From Chloroflexota bacterium (GTDB taxonomy: Bacteria; Chloroflexota; UBA6077; JACCZL01): 64,000 nucleotides of DNA. A program made the translations under genes and the position numbers. Where the stretch lies: assembly GCA_020845495.1 (NCBI GenBank), contig JADLFM010000145.1, positions 11,882 to 75,881 on the forward strand, given 5' to 3'. Shown piece after piece: positions 25,044 to 33,225 of the stretch (position 1 is its first letter; the number at the start of each line of letters is the position of its first letter). The notes below the pieces were generated by a model. It was not told the origin of the DNA, did not search any database, and saw only the letters and a list, made by a program, of their open reading frames with translations.

Positions 25044-27590
25044 TCAGTACCCCGGGGCGGACGCGTTGAGCCCTGCACGATACCTTCGGCGCTGCTCACC
25101 TCGGGCGCCGAGGAGGGCGACTGTCACCAGGCCCACCAGGGTTACTTCGAACAGGTACACGGCCGGCCAGTAGAGCGAGCGGGCCAGTGGGCAGTACGAC
25201 ATCTGGACGAGATGGCGGCCGGCGGAGATGGGCACCGCCATGTCGAGGAGTTGCGCGCGCACCGGCGTCACCGGCTGGCCATCGACCGTGATGTGCCAGA
25301 GCGGGTCGTAGGTTTGCCGGATGCGGAGCCAGCCGTTCCCTGGCGAGGCGACTTCGAAGGCGAAGTCGTTGTAGGTCCAGACAAGCGGGCGCCACTGCAC
25401 CCGGTCCGTAGGTGCACCGGCCGAAGGCGCACCCGGCTGCGCCTCTGACAGCGGCTCGGCGGCGAGTAGGAGGACCGTGGCAAGTCGCTCCGGGGCGGAT
25501 GCGACCCCGGGCGGGATATCGGCGACCCGCCTCACACCGAACATCGCCTCCGGGTAGTAGGCGAGGTCCGGCCCCGGAGCCAGCAACACGTGACGGAGCG
25601 CGTCGGACGGCGTGGCGTTGACGTCGATGCGTTCGGCGGTGTCCAGGTACGTGTTCGCCGGCCAGAAGAAATTCTCGATCGGCAAGTTGGGAATCGGCGC
25701 GTCGAAACCGCGGGTCAGGTCCGGATCGGCCCACGCTTGCCGCAGTCGCGCCACCTTCTCCTCGCTCAACGGCGGCGGGCCGTTCGCGGCGAAACGCTCG
25801 CTCGTGAACTGCCGATCCAACTGGCTGACGTCGGCGAAGTAGCGCGAGAGGTCAGTGCAGGCGAGTAGCAGGAGCGCGGCTGTGAACAGATGACGTCCCT
25901 GGCGCCCGGGCGGCGACGCGAGCAGTCGCTGGAGCACCAGGATACCCGAGGCGAGGAGCAGCAGCGCGAACTGAAGGTTCCCTTGCAGTGCCGGGTCGTT
26001 GGCGGGGAATGCCGCACTCGTAAGGGAGTAGCCGACCAGAATGAGCATGGCCGTGCCGACGACTGCCGAGGCGACAAAGACGAGCCGCCGCGATGAAGGA
26101 TCGTCATCTCGGATCAGGATGCGTTGTAAACCCATCCCCGCGATCAGTACGAGCATAAGCTGAAGGTAGAGCGTATACCAGTAGAACTGGTCGACGATGC
26201 CAGACATCCCGGGCGTGAGGCTCCAGAGAGGGAGCAGAAATGGCGGCGCCAGGCAGACGATCAGCACGCCGAATGCCGCGGCCACGAGCCAGCCTTCGGA
26301 GCGGTTCCAACGATAGAAGGGGATCAGCGCCAGGAATGGGAGCAGGAAGGCGCCCAGGTAGCGCGCGTTGTGCATTGGGTTGACGATCTCGTATTGCAGC
26401 GCTTTCTGGATACTCGGATTGAAGAACTCGGTGGTGAACCGCCGGATTTCCTGTACCCGCTCGGCCGCCTGCTGTGCCACGCCGGTGTGCCCGCCGCGAA
26501 CGTAGCGGGCCGATTGCTCGACGACAATCGATCCCAGCAGAACGAGCCAGATCGTTGCCGTCGCAAGCACCAGCGCGACGAGCGCCTGTGCAACTCGGTC
26601 CCGCCGAATGAGAGCCCAGGCGGTCGCCGCCAGCCGTCGCACGCGCTCGCGGTGGAACCAGCAGTACGTGCCAAGGAAGATGACGATGAACCAGGAATTG
26701 AAGATCGACCAGTAGTTGAGCGAGGTCAGTTGAATGAGGGCCGCGCCTGCGAGCAGCAAGAGGCGGGCACGAGTCGGGCAGGCCATGGCCGAGAGCGCTG
26801 CCGCCAGCAGCAGAAACAGCGTGAATGGCTCCTGGAAGTACAGCCACGCCGAGTCCCACAACCCGAGCCCCGAGAGCGCGTAGACGAGCACGGCCAGCGC
26901 CACTACAGCGCGGGGCTGGAACACCTGGCTCGCCAGGATCGCCAACGACAGGAACGTGAGGAACGGCAGAACCAGGAAGTTGACGGTCAGGTAGCTGACG
27001 TACTCCGGAATCGCAAGGCCGAGCAGGCTGAGGAGGCGCGCGATCTGCGCCCAGACGATGAACACGATGTGACCGCTGGTGGGCGCGAGCGGTGCCAGGA
27101 ACGACTGGTAATACTGGGCGTATCCCCGGCCGACCGGGTTCCACCACGCGATGTCGCCGCCGAGCCGTATGGCGTGTACGCTCGTCGCGAAAAAGGCGAT
27201 GCCCTGCGACAGGTCATGGTTCGGGACGTAGACCATCCTGAAGAGCGAGGCGTCGAAGAGCGCGAGCCGCGCGCCGACCATCGCTGCTGCCAGGGCCACG
27301 CAGAACCCCGCGCGCGATCCGAGGATGCACGAGGCCAGCAGGATGCACGAGGCTAGCACGGCCGCTTGCCGACGCTGGCGGTCAGTGCCGCTACGACGAG
27401 TATTCCGCGCGACGAACGTCCCTTCCGGCTCGGCCAGCACGACGAAGTCGCCGTTGGCCTCGCGCAGTCCGCGCTCGAGGGCGTTTCCATACCCCCGCTT
27501 CGGCTCGCGGATAACCCGTGCGCCGACCCCACGGCCGAGGTCGCCGGTTCCATCGCGCGAGTTGGTGTCGACCACGGGCACCTCGTCCAT
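25044..27590 (-). CDS. YfhO-like polytopic membrane protein with N-terminal GT2 remnant
   Basis: An 848-residue open frame. Residues 1-62 are a piece of a DPM-like GT2 (VVDTNSRDGTGDL, KRGYGNALERGL, VLAEPEGTFVAR). The true membrane protein begins about residue 77, after which roughly twelve hydrophobic segments follow. The first outer loop has PNHDLSQG, the acidic motif expected for a GT-C sugar transferase. The C-terminal 230 residues form a soluble beta domain ending with YDPLWHITVDGQPV and PISAGRHLVQMSY, as in YfhO proteins that act in lipid-linked glycosylation. ATG 27590 lies inside the remnant and has no good ribosome binding site. The original start was probably lost in the duplication, so expression and N-terminus are in doubt. 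Confidence 0.75.
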   Translation of the reverse strand: MDEVPVVDTNSRDGTGDLGRGVGARVIREPKRGYGNALERGLREANGDFVVLAEPEGTFVARNTRRSGTDRQRRQAAVLASCILLASCILGSRAGFCVALAAAMVGARLALFDASLFRMVYVPNHDLSQGIAFFATSVHAIRLGGDIAWWNPVGRGYAQYYQSFLAPLAPTSGHIVFIVWAQIARLLSLLGLAIPEYVSYLTVNFLVLPFLTFLSLAILASQVFQPRAVVALAVLVYALSGLGLWDSAWLYFQEPFTLFLLLAAALSAMACPTRARLLLLAGAALIQLTSLNYWSIFNSWFIVIFLGTYCWFHRERVRRLAATAWALIRRDRVAQALVALVLATATIWLVLLGSIVVEQSARYVRGGHTGVAQQAAERVQEIRRFTTEFFNPSIQKALQYEIVNPMHNARYLGAFLLPFLALIPFYRWNRSEGWLVAAAFGVLIVCLAPPFLLPLWSLTPGMSGIVDQFYWYTLYLQLMLVLIAGMGLQRILIRDDDPSSRRLVFVASAVVGTAMLILVGYSLTSAAFPANDPALQGNLQFALLLLASGILVLQRLLASPPGRQGRHLFTAALLLLACTDLSRYFADVSQLDRQFTSERFAANGPPPLSEEKVARLRQAWADPDLTRGFDAPIPNLPIENFFWPANTYLDTAERIDVNATPSDALRHVLLAPGPDLAYYPEAMFGVRRVADIPPGVASAPERLATVLLLAAEPLSEAQPGAPSAGAPTDRVQWRPLVWTYNDFAFEVASPGNGWLRIRQTYDPLWHITVDGQPVTPVRAQLLDMAVPISAGRHLVQMSYCPLARSLYWPAVYLFEVTLVGLVTVALLGARGEQRRRYRAGLNASAPGY

Positions 27591-27905
27591 GACTGGAACG
27601 GCTCGGAACTCGCGGACAGCACAACCGATGTTTTCGGCCTCGTTGTAGGCGGGGAAGACGACGATGCGCTTGCCTGCCTACAACGAGGCCGATCCTCGTC
27701 CGAGCACCTTCCCCCTGGGACACGCCACTCCAGGTCTGGCGGGAGTACGGCCGCTACATCTGGTCACCCTACTTCTCCTGCCCGCTACGTTACTCGGCCT
27801 CTGGTTCATCTGCACTCGCGTCGCACGATGATGCTCGTTCCGGCCGCCAGCGCCCGCTCAGGCAACCGTTCCGCGACGGGCACGCGAGGATAGCACGGCC
27901 CGCAG
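27405..27905 (-). pseudogene. Broken GT2 copy B, fused to the YfhO-like gene
   Basis: Codons homologous to residues 4-94 of the GT2 at 23935 run from about 27674 to 27405, beginning GKRIVVFPAYNEAENIG. The original start is gone: an in-frame TAG sits just upstream, where an inverted repeat interrupts the sequence. The frame then continues without a stop into the YfhO-like protein. Upstream DNA to 27905 matches the upstream DNA of the intact gene. The catalytic second half is missing, so no GT2 activity is expected. This also accounts for the 338-base gap 27591-27928. Confidence 0.7.
27634..27692. repeat. 17-bp perfect inverted repeat inside the broken GT2
   Basis: TCGGCCTCGTTGTAGGC (27634-27650) and GCCTACAACGAGGCCGA (27676-27692) are exact reverse complements around a 25-base centre. 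One arm is the normal coding sequence for AYNEAE. The other is an extra, inverted copy placed just before it, replacing the original start region. Confidence 0.85.
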
Positions 27906-27928
27906 GCGACCCACGCGACCGGCGGCGT

Positions 27929-30070
27929 TCAGTCCGGGGGCAGCAGGCGCCAGATGCGGGCATGCACGTCGGCGCTCGATGAGGTACTGCCCTGGATGAC
28001 GACCTCGACCTGTTGGCCAGTCTCAACTTCGAGCCAGAGTGGGACGCCAGCGCCGTGGCCTGGAATCCCCGCGCTAATGGTCCGAGTGGACAGCGTCGTT
28101 CCGTTCGCCCGCACGTCGATCCGGACTCCCGCGAGGCCGTCACCACCTATCGTAGCGAAGTACCGACCAGGGGCGGATGACAGCACGAGAATGGTAGGTT
28201 GGCCGCCGCTCTCGACGTGCAGAGAGCGGTCCTCCGCGGCTCGAGTGCGCCACGTCTGCACGTAGCCGTTTCTGGTGAGTTCCATGAAGACCGGGGTCGC
28301 CGGTACGGTCCGGGTGTAGAAGAACTGGGTGTCCAGGGCACGCGCGGGTCCAGGCGCAACGGCCAGGGCACCGGCGAAGTGTAGATCGGCCAGGAGCGCT
28401 TCCATCAACTCACGTCGATGATCTGGGTCGATCGGAGCGCCCGAGAATGACGCCCTGGTCTGCACGGTTGTGCTGTAGTTGAAGTCGCTCCAAACGGCCC
28501 CATCGTAGTCGCTGCGCCAATCCGCGACGTCTCCGGTGAGCACCTCGTAGATCGGGGCTAGCCGTGCGCCAGCTGCTCCCCAGGTCACGGAATCTGCGTA
28601 GATCGGCGGGCCATCGTGGCGGTCGGGGGAGAGCCCGACCGCCTCCGACATGCGGCGCATGGCGGAAATCTGGACGGCAGCGCTGGCGTTTGGTGCACCA
28701 CTGTTCGCCGCCACGGCGGGAACAAGATAGGCGGCACCGAGGGCGGCGATTGCGGCCAGAGCGGTCAACCGTGCGCCTTCGTCGAGGAGGCCACGCCGAC
28801 GCCACCAGCAGGCGATGGCGACGTAGAGGATCAAGCAGACCAGTCCGTCGAAGTAGATCGCATAGTCGACGTTCGGCCGTACGATACTGACGAACAGCGC
28901 GAGTACCAGCGCGAGCCAGAGCAGTGCAAACGCCCAGGTTCGTCGGTCATCGACGGGCGATTGCCGGGCTCGAGCGAGACGCCATGCGATGCCGGCGCTG
29001 CCGCCAAGCAGGACGAGCAGCGCCGCTACCGTCCAGCCGTCTATCAGGCTGGTGCCGACCAGTGCGCCACCGGCCTGGCTCCCGAATGGCGTAAGCCCCC
29101 AGCGGACTGAATTGAGCGCGGCCGTCACCGGATCGGGGAGCCAGGCAACCGGCGGCGGGCCGAGCGCGATGAGGGAGGCGAGGCGCTGAGGGAGGTGGGC
29201 CGTTTCATACGCGCGATTGGCCTGGTAGTACCGTATGCTGTTAATGGGGTCGGCGAGGAAGTACGCGACCGTTGCGACCACCGGCACGCCGAACGCCAGG
29301 ACCCACAGGATAGCCAGCGACCTGGGTGCCAGCGCTCGGCCAGTCACTATGCGATGTCCCAGGTACGTCCCGACGATCGCACCGCCGAAAGGTACCCCGT
29401 ACACGTGCATGGATGCCGCCATACCGGCCGCGACGCCACTCGCGGCAAGGCAGGCGCTCCGGAAGCGCGGGCCGTGCACTTCGAGTAGCACGAGTAGAAG
29501 CGATAGGCAGCCGAAGAAGAAGACATCCTGTTCGAAGCGGAGAGATCTGGCGAAGAAGAACGCGGTCGGAAAGAGCAGGACGAACGGGAGTGAGAACGCG
29601 GCCACTGCAAGAGGCGCGCCCATCCGCCATACCACGATGCCCGTCAGCACCCCGACAATCCCGAACTGAGCGGCGCTGATGTAGCGCGTCAACTCGGCGC
29701 CGACGCCTGTCAACCCATGGATGATGGAGCGCAGGACGAAGTTTGCGGGCGGCAGTTTGCCGTGGTTGCCGTGATTGGCATACAGGTCGAAGCCGACCTT
29801 GTCCGAGAGGTCGCCGTAACGAGCCAGTCGGTCGTACCGCGACGTGAACCACCACTCGTCGTTGCCGGCAATGGGAACGGTCTGGATATCCGTGAGCGTG
29901 AACGCGACCGCCTGTACGCACGCGAGCAGGGCAGCCAGCGTCAGAACGTGCGGAAGCCAGCGGCGGAGCGCCGGGATCGAGGCTGCGGCAGTTGGCCGCG
30001 CGCCTGGGGCCGATGGCCCCGTCACCTCGGGCTCGGCCGTTCGGGTGCCCGTCAGCATGAGGTCCGGCAT
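27929..30070 (-). CDS. Polytopic membrane protein, GT-C (PMT/GT39-like)
   Basis: About 713 residues with roughly 11-12 membrane segments and a soluble C-terminal beta domain (from about residue 560). The first outer loop holds GNDEWWFTSRYDRL, an Asp-Glu pair where GT39-type transferases keep their catalytic acid. HGKLPPANFVLR follows, as is usual before the second segment. It probably transfers a sugar from a polyprenyl-phosphate carrier outside the membrane. ATG 30070 is chosen; a TTG at 30097 would add nine residues. It lies in a minus-strand series (methyltransferase, two GT-C, YfhO-like, GT2). Acceptor and sugar are unknown. Confidence 0.75.
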   Translation of the reverse strand: MPDLMLTGTRTAEPEVTGPSAPGARPTAAASIPALRRWLPHVLTLAALLACVQAVAFTLTDIQTVPIAGNDEWWFTSRYDRLARYGDLSDKVGFDLYANHGNHGKLPPANFVLRSIIHGLTGVGAELTRYISAAQFGIVGVLTGIVVWRMGAPLAVAAFSLPFVLLFPTAFFFARSLRFEQDVFFFGCLSLLLVLLEVHGPRFRSACLAASGVAAGMAASMHVYGVPFGGAIVGTYLGHRIVTGRALAPRSLAILWVLAFGVPVVATVAYFLADPINSIRYYQANRAYETAHLPQRLASLIALGPPPVAWLPDPVTAALNSVRWGLTPFGSQAGGALVGTSLIDGWTVAALLVLLGGSAGIAWRLARARQSPVDDRRTWAFALLWLALVLALFVSIVRPNVDYAIYFDGLVCLILYVAIACWWRRRGLLDEGARLTALAAIAALGAAYLVPAVAANSGAPNASAAVQISAMRRMSEAVGLSPDRHDGPPIYADSVTWGAAGARLAPIYEVLTGDVADWRSDYDGAVWSDFNYSTTVQTRASFSGAPIDPDHRRELMEALLADLHFAGALAVAPGPARALDTQFFYTRTVPATPVFMELTRNGYVQTWRTRAAEDRSLHVESGGQPTILVLSSAPGRYFATIGGDGLAGVRIDVRANGTTLSTRTISAGIPGHGAGVPLWLEVETGQQVEVVIQGSTSSSADVHARIWRLLPPD

Positions 30071-30207
30071 TCTGCGCGTGCCTCGCTCAGAGGCCAAGAG
30101 CTTTGCTTCGCGTTGTCAGTGCGGCGGCTGTACCCGGATGTTATCAACGTGTCGCACCTTCTTCGTGGGAGCCGTCGCGCGCCTGGTCGTTCTGGGGGTC
30201 AGCCACG

Positions 30208-31842
30208 CTACTCAGGGTGAGCGCTCGCGCGGCGATGAGCGCCGATTGCGACCTGCGCGTAGAGAACCGCCGTGATGACCAGGACGGCGACCCCCTGGAC
30301 GATGTATTCCTGTGGCTGCATCCAGGGACCAAGATTCATGAAGAGACGCGGCGATGGTATTTCGGCTGAGCCGATCGGCAGCCAGATTTTCGACGCGACG
30401 AGCGACATGGTGCCAAAGAGGACGACATCAACACCCCGCCAGCCGCGCCTGTCAGCTGCCATCGCGGTCAGCGCCACAGCGACGGGGACGAAGTTGAACA
30501 GGCGTCGCGACTCACTGCCGAGCGAGAGCACCACCGTCGCCGCAAGCACGATCAGCAGTCCCAGCCCAAGACTGGCCGCCGAGCGGCACACAGCCGGCCA
30601 AAGCAGCGCCGTGAGCACGACGACCGGGCCGAAGAAGACCGCATGGCTGACGAAGAACGCCCCCGGCTCGATCACGCTCAGCAGCATCATGTGGGGGAAG
30701 ACGTCCGCCTCGCGGTAGCCGCCCGGCAGGGCGAGCGACACTTGCGCGTACCAGATCGCCCCGAGCATGACGCCTATTGCGCCGAGCCGTCGCCACACGG
30801 CGCGGTCTCGCCGCAACGTGGTGAGGAGCATAGGCACGGCTGGTGCCGCGAGCGGCGTGAGTGCCACTGTCAGATACGCGAAGACGAACGCGAGGCTGAG
30901 CGGCAGCCATGCCGCATCCGGCGCCTGCTTGTTGAACTGGATGGTAGGGTAGACGTCAGGACGGAGCAGGTACAGGATGTAGCCGACGACCGCCACCGCT
31001 GCACTGCACCCGAACGCCGCTGTCACGAACCAGGGGAGCGTGAACGGCGCGTCCACTTGCCTGTCGTCGGGCCGGGGAAAGATGAACAGGATGGCCCCGG
31101 TATACACAGCAGCTGGCCAGGTGAACGCACTCACCGCTGTCAGGACGAAGAGAAGCCAGGGCTGACGTGCAAGATAGGCGTACAGGAGCGCGGAGCCGAG
31201 AACGAACCCCTGGGAATCCGTCAGGACTGGGTAGAACGCCAGCCACTTCAAGACCGCGAAACTCCCGATCGAGCCGATGCCACCGATCCAGAGCCCATAC
31301 TGACTCAGCCCCAGCAAGTCGGCGGTATGCAGCCACAGCCAGATACTCGCGATGAGGGCGAAGGTGGCGATGCACAGGAATGCCGTGACGATGTGGGTGT
31401 TTGTCAGAGGAATGCCGAGTGCCCGAAAGAGGTAGTGAACGGATACAAGTGGTAGCAGTCGTTGGATATGGTGGATACCGTCGCCGAGCACCAGGACGCG
31501 CTGCCAGGGATCTTTGACGATGACGGCGTAGTCGGCACCATCCCAGCCGAGTCCATCGCCAACGTCGATCTTCTCGCCGAACACGTTTGTCGCCAGGATC
31601 GCGGTGAGCATGACGGCGACGAAGACGACTCTCTGGCGCGCCTGCCACACCGGGCGCGCATCAGCCGCATTCAGGTCAGGGGGTGCCGAGAGCACCACTT
31701 CGTTGTGGTTTACCACCGGATCGCGCACGCACTCGGACCGCGCATCAGGGCGCTCGAGCGCAAGACAGCCGACCCTCGAGCACCCCATAGTCGGAGGGCG
31801 CGCCACCCTGCCAGCGCCCGGCGATCGAGCCGCCAGCCCCAC
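30208..31842 (-). CDS. Polytopic membrane protein, probable GT-C fold
   Basis: About 544 residues. A non-hydrophobic N-terminal stretch of roughly 70 residues is followed by about 11-12 membrane segments. After the first (VVFVAVMLTAILATNVFG) comes GDGLGWDGADYAVIVKD, an acidic loop like those of GT-C enzymes, then IHHIQRLLPLVSVHYLFRAL. It is more divergent than its neighbours and could be a transporter-like relative. The start is uncertain: GTG 31842 is used, but the hydrophilic N-terminus has no family features and GTG or ATG codons inside it are possible. It starts 19 bases after the methyltransferase stop, so the two are probably co-transcribed. Confidence 0.65.
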   Translation of the reverse strand: MGLAARSPGAGRVARPPTMGCSRVGCLALERPDARSECVRDPVVNHNEVVLSAPPDLNAADARPVWQARQRVVFVAVMLTAILATNVFGEKIDVGDGLGWDGADYAVIVKDPWQRVLVLGDGIHHIQRLLPLVSVHYLFRALGIPLTNTHIVTAFLCIATFALIASIWLWLHTADLLGLSQYGLWIGGIGSIGSFAVLKWLAFYPVLTDSQGFVLGSALLYAYLARQPWLLFVLTAVSAFTWPAAVYTGAILFIFPRPDDRQVDAPFTLPWFVTAAFGCSAAVAVVGYILYLLRPDVYPTIQFNKQAPDAAWLPLSLAFVFAYLTVALTPLAAPAVPMLLTTLRRDRAVWRRLGAIGVMLGAIWYAQVSLALPGGYREADVFPHMMLLSVIEPGAFFVSHAVFFGPVVVLTALLWPAVCRSAASLGLGLLIVLAATVVLSLGSESRRLFNFVPVAVALTAMAADRRGWRGVDVVLFGTMSLVASKIWLPIGSAEIPSPRLFMNLGPWMQPQEYIVQGVAVLVITAVLYAQVAIGAHRRASAHPE

Positions 31843-31861
31843 CCATCATCGTCCGCATCGT

Positions 31862-32920
31862 TCAATGAGCATGTGACAAGTGATGTGCGTCGACAGTCGG
31901 CTGAGCCCAGGCTGGCGTCGGCGCGGTCTTGATTCCTTCGGCGACGATCAGGCCGGCGAGATGCTTGACGCCCGGAAGACGGCCACAGAGTCCATCGGTG
32001 ACCCGCAGGACGTCGAGGCCGAGTCGTGGGGGCAGGAAATACCAGAGATGAGGCGGTAGATACGTCGAGAAACTGAAGCGTGGCTCCAGGCAAGCTTCAG
32101 TGAGCCAGCGGCCGAGCTCAGCCTGCGAAAACGTGTGCGAATCGCCGGCTTCCTCCTGCCAGAGCGGGCGCAAGCGCATCGCCTGATCGAAAAGGGGGCG
32201 GAGCGGGCTGGCGTGGTTCTCGAGGATATAGAAGGTGCCGCCGAGACGGAGCCGAGCCGCTGCCTCGCGGATGACTCCCGGTGGGTTGTCGAAGTGATGG
32301 AGCCCGCCGTACAGCACGGAGGCGTCGAACGCATCGTGGCGGACCGGTGGGTCGTCAGCCGAGGCGACGATGAACTCAGCGCGATCGAGCAAGCCGCGCT
32401 GGGCCAGTTTGTATCGAGCCATCCGGACCATCTCTTCCGATACGTCGAGGCCGATCGTGCGGACGCCACGCGCGGCAATCGGCAGCGACTGGCGGCCGGA
32501 CCCGCACCCGAGTTCGAGCACGACCTGACCCGGTTGGAGAGATCGTCGGACCCACCCGGCGAACCTGTCGATGTCGACGAGGCGGTAGAACGCGCTCCTG
32601 ACGACCTCGGTTTCGTATCCGGCGTGGTAGCGGGCGAAAAACGAAATCTGCTGGAGACTATTGCGGGAGGGCATATGGCCATTGTGATGCGTGCCGTTCA
32701 GCCGATTGCGATCTGCGAACGCCTCATGGCGGGGGTGGCGACGCAACGCTAGCGGCAGCAGGTCTGGGATAGACTCTTCGATGCGAAACCAGCAGTCGCA
32801 TCCATGGCAGATGATCCGCCCCTCGTCGACGTCTTCGCCGCTGCCCCGGAATACGTCCAGGTCCAGATCTGCGCCGTGACATTCCGGACAGACGAGCAAA
32901 TCGAGTGTAGCGCGCTTCAT
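31862..32920 (-). CDS. SAM-dependent methyltransferase with N-terminal Trm112-like zinc module
   Basis: A 352-residue class I methyltransferase. Residues 1-55 resemble a Trm112 zinc finger (LLVCPECHG, then CHGCDCWF with two more Cys). VLELGCGSGRQSLPIAA is the SAM loop, IGLDVSEEMV the second strand, ASVLYGGLHHFDNP the fourth and LRLGGTFYILENHAS the fifth. Proteins of this layout occur in surface polysaccharide and secondary metabolite clusters. It heads the minus-strand series of membrane glycosyltransferases, so methylation of a glycan or lipid carrier sugar is a fair guess. Confidence 0.82.
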   Translation of the reverse strand: MKRATLDLLVCPECHGADLDLDVFRGSGEDVDEGRIICHGCDCWFRIEESIPDLLPLALRRHPRHEAFADRNRLNGTHHNGHMPSRNSLQQISFFARYHAGYETEVVRSAFYRLVDIDRFAGWVRRSLQPGQVVLELGCGSGRQSLPIAARGVRTIGLDVSEEMVRMARYKLAQRGLLDRAEFIVASADDPPVRHDAFDASVLYGGLHHFDNPPGVIREAAARLRLGGTFYILENHASPLRPLFDQAMRLRPLWQEEAGDSHTFSQAELGRWLTEACLEPRFSFSTYLPPHLWYFLPPRLGLDVLRVTDGLCGRLPGVKHLAGLIVAEGIKTAPTPAWAQPTVDAHHLSHAH

Positions 32921-33225
32921 CGCTCACATAGCCCAGTGGGGCTCGCCCGCCTCCCCGCACCTCCCTCTGTACTGGCTGGGGGCTGCGGAACCAGCGAACC
33001 ACCTCGGTCATCGGCGCGTGCAAGATCGCCGGACTAGATGGATGGACGGCGGCGTAGTCTACTCCGGTGCGTTTCGTCTCATCAAGGCGGATGTCGCGGT
33101 TACGCGTCCCATATCCTTGCCTGGGGGCCGGTACGGCCGCTACACTCGCCGGGCCTGTCCCGACGTGTCCCAAAACGGCGGAACGGAGACCTGCGTTGGT
33201 TGTCGCCGTGCACGGCGAAGCCCGA
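32921..33225. other. Divergent intergenic region
   Basis: About 305 bases between the methyltransferase and the YfhO-like gene. CGGCCGCTACACTCG at about 33135-33149 resembles the sequence upstream of other genes here and may hold a -10 element (TACACT) for the YfhO-like gene. No coding sequence is supported apart from a possible N-terminal extension of that gene. Confidence 0.35.
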
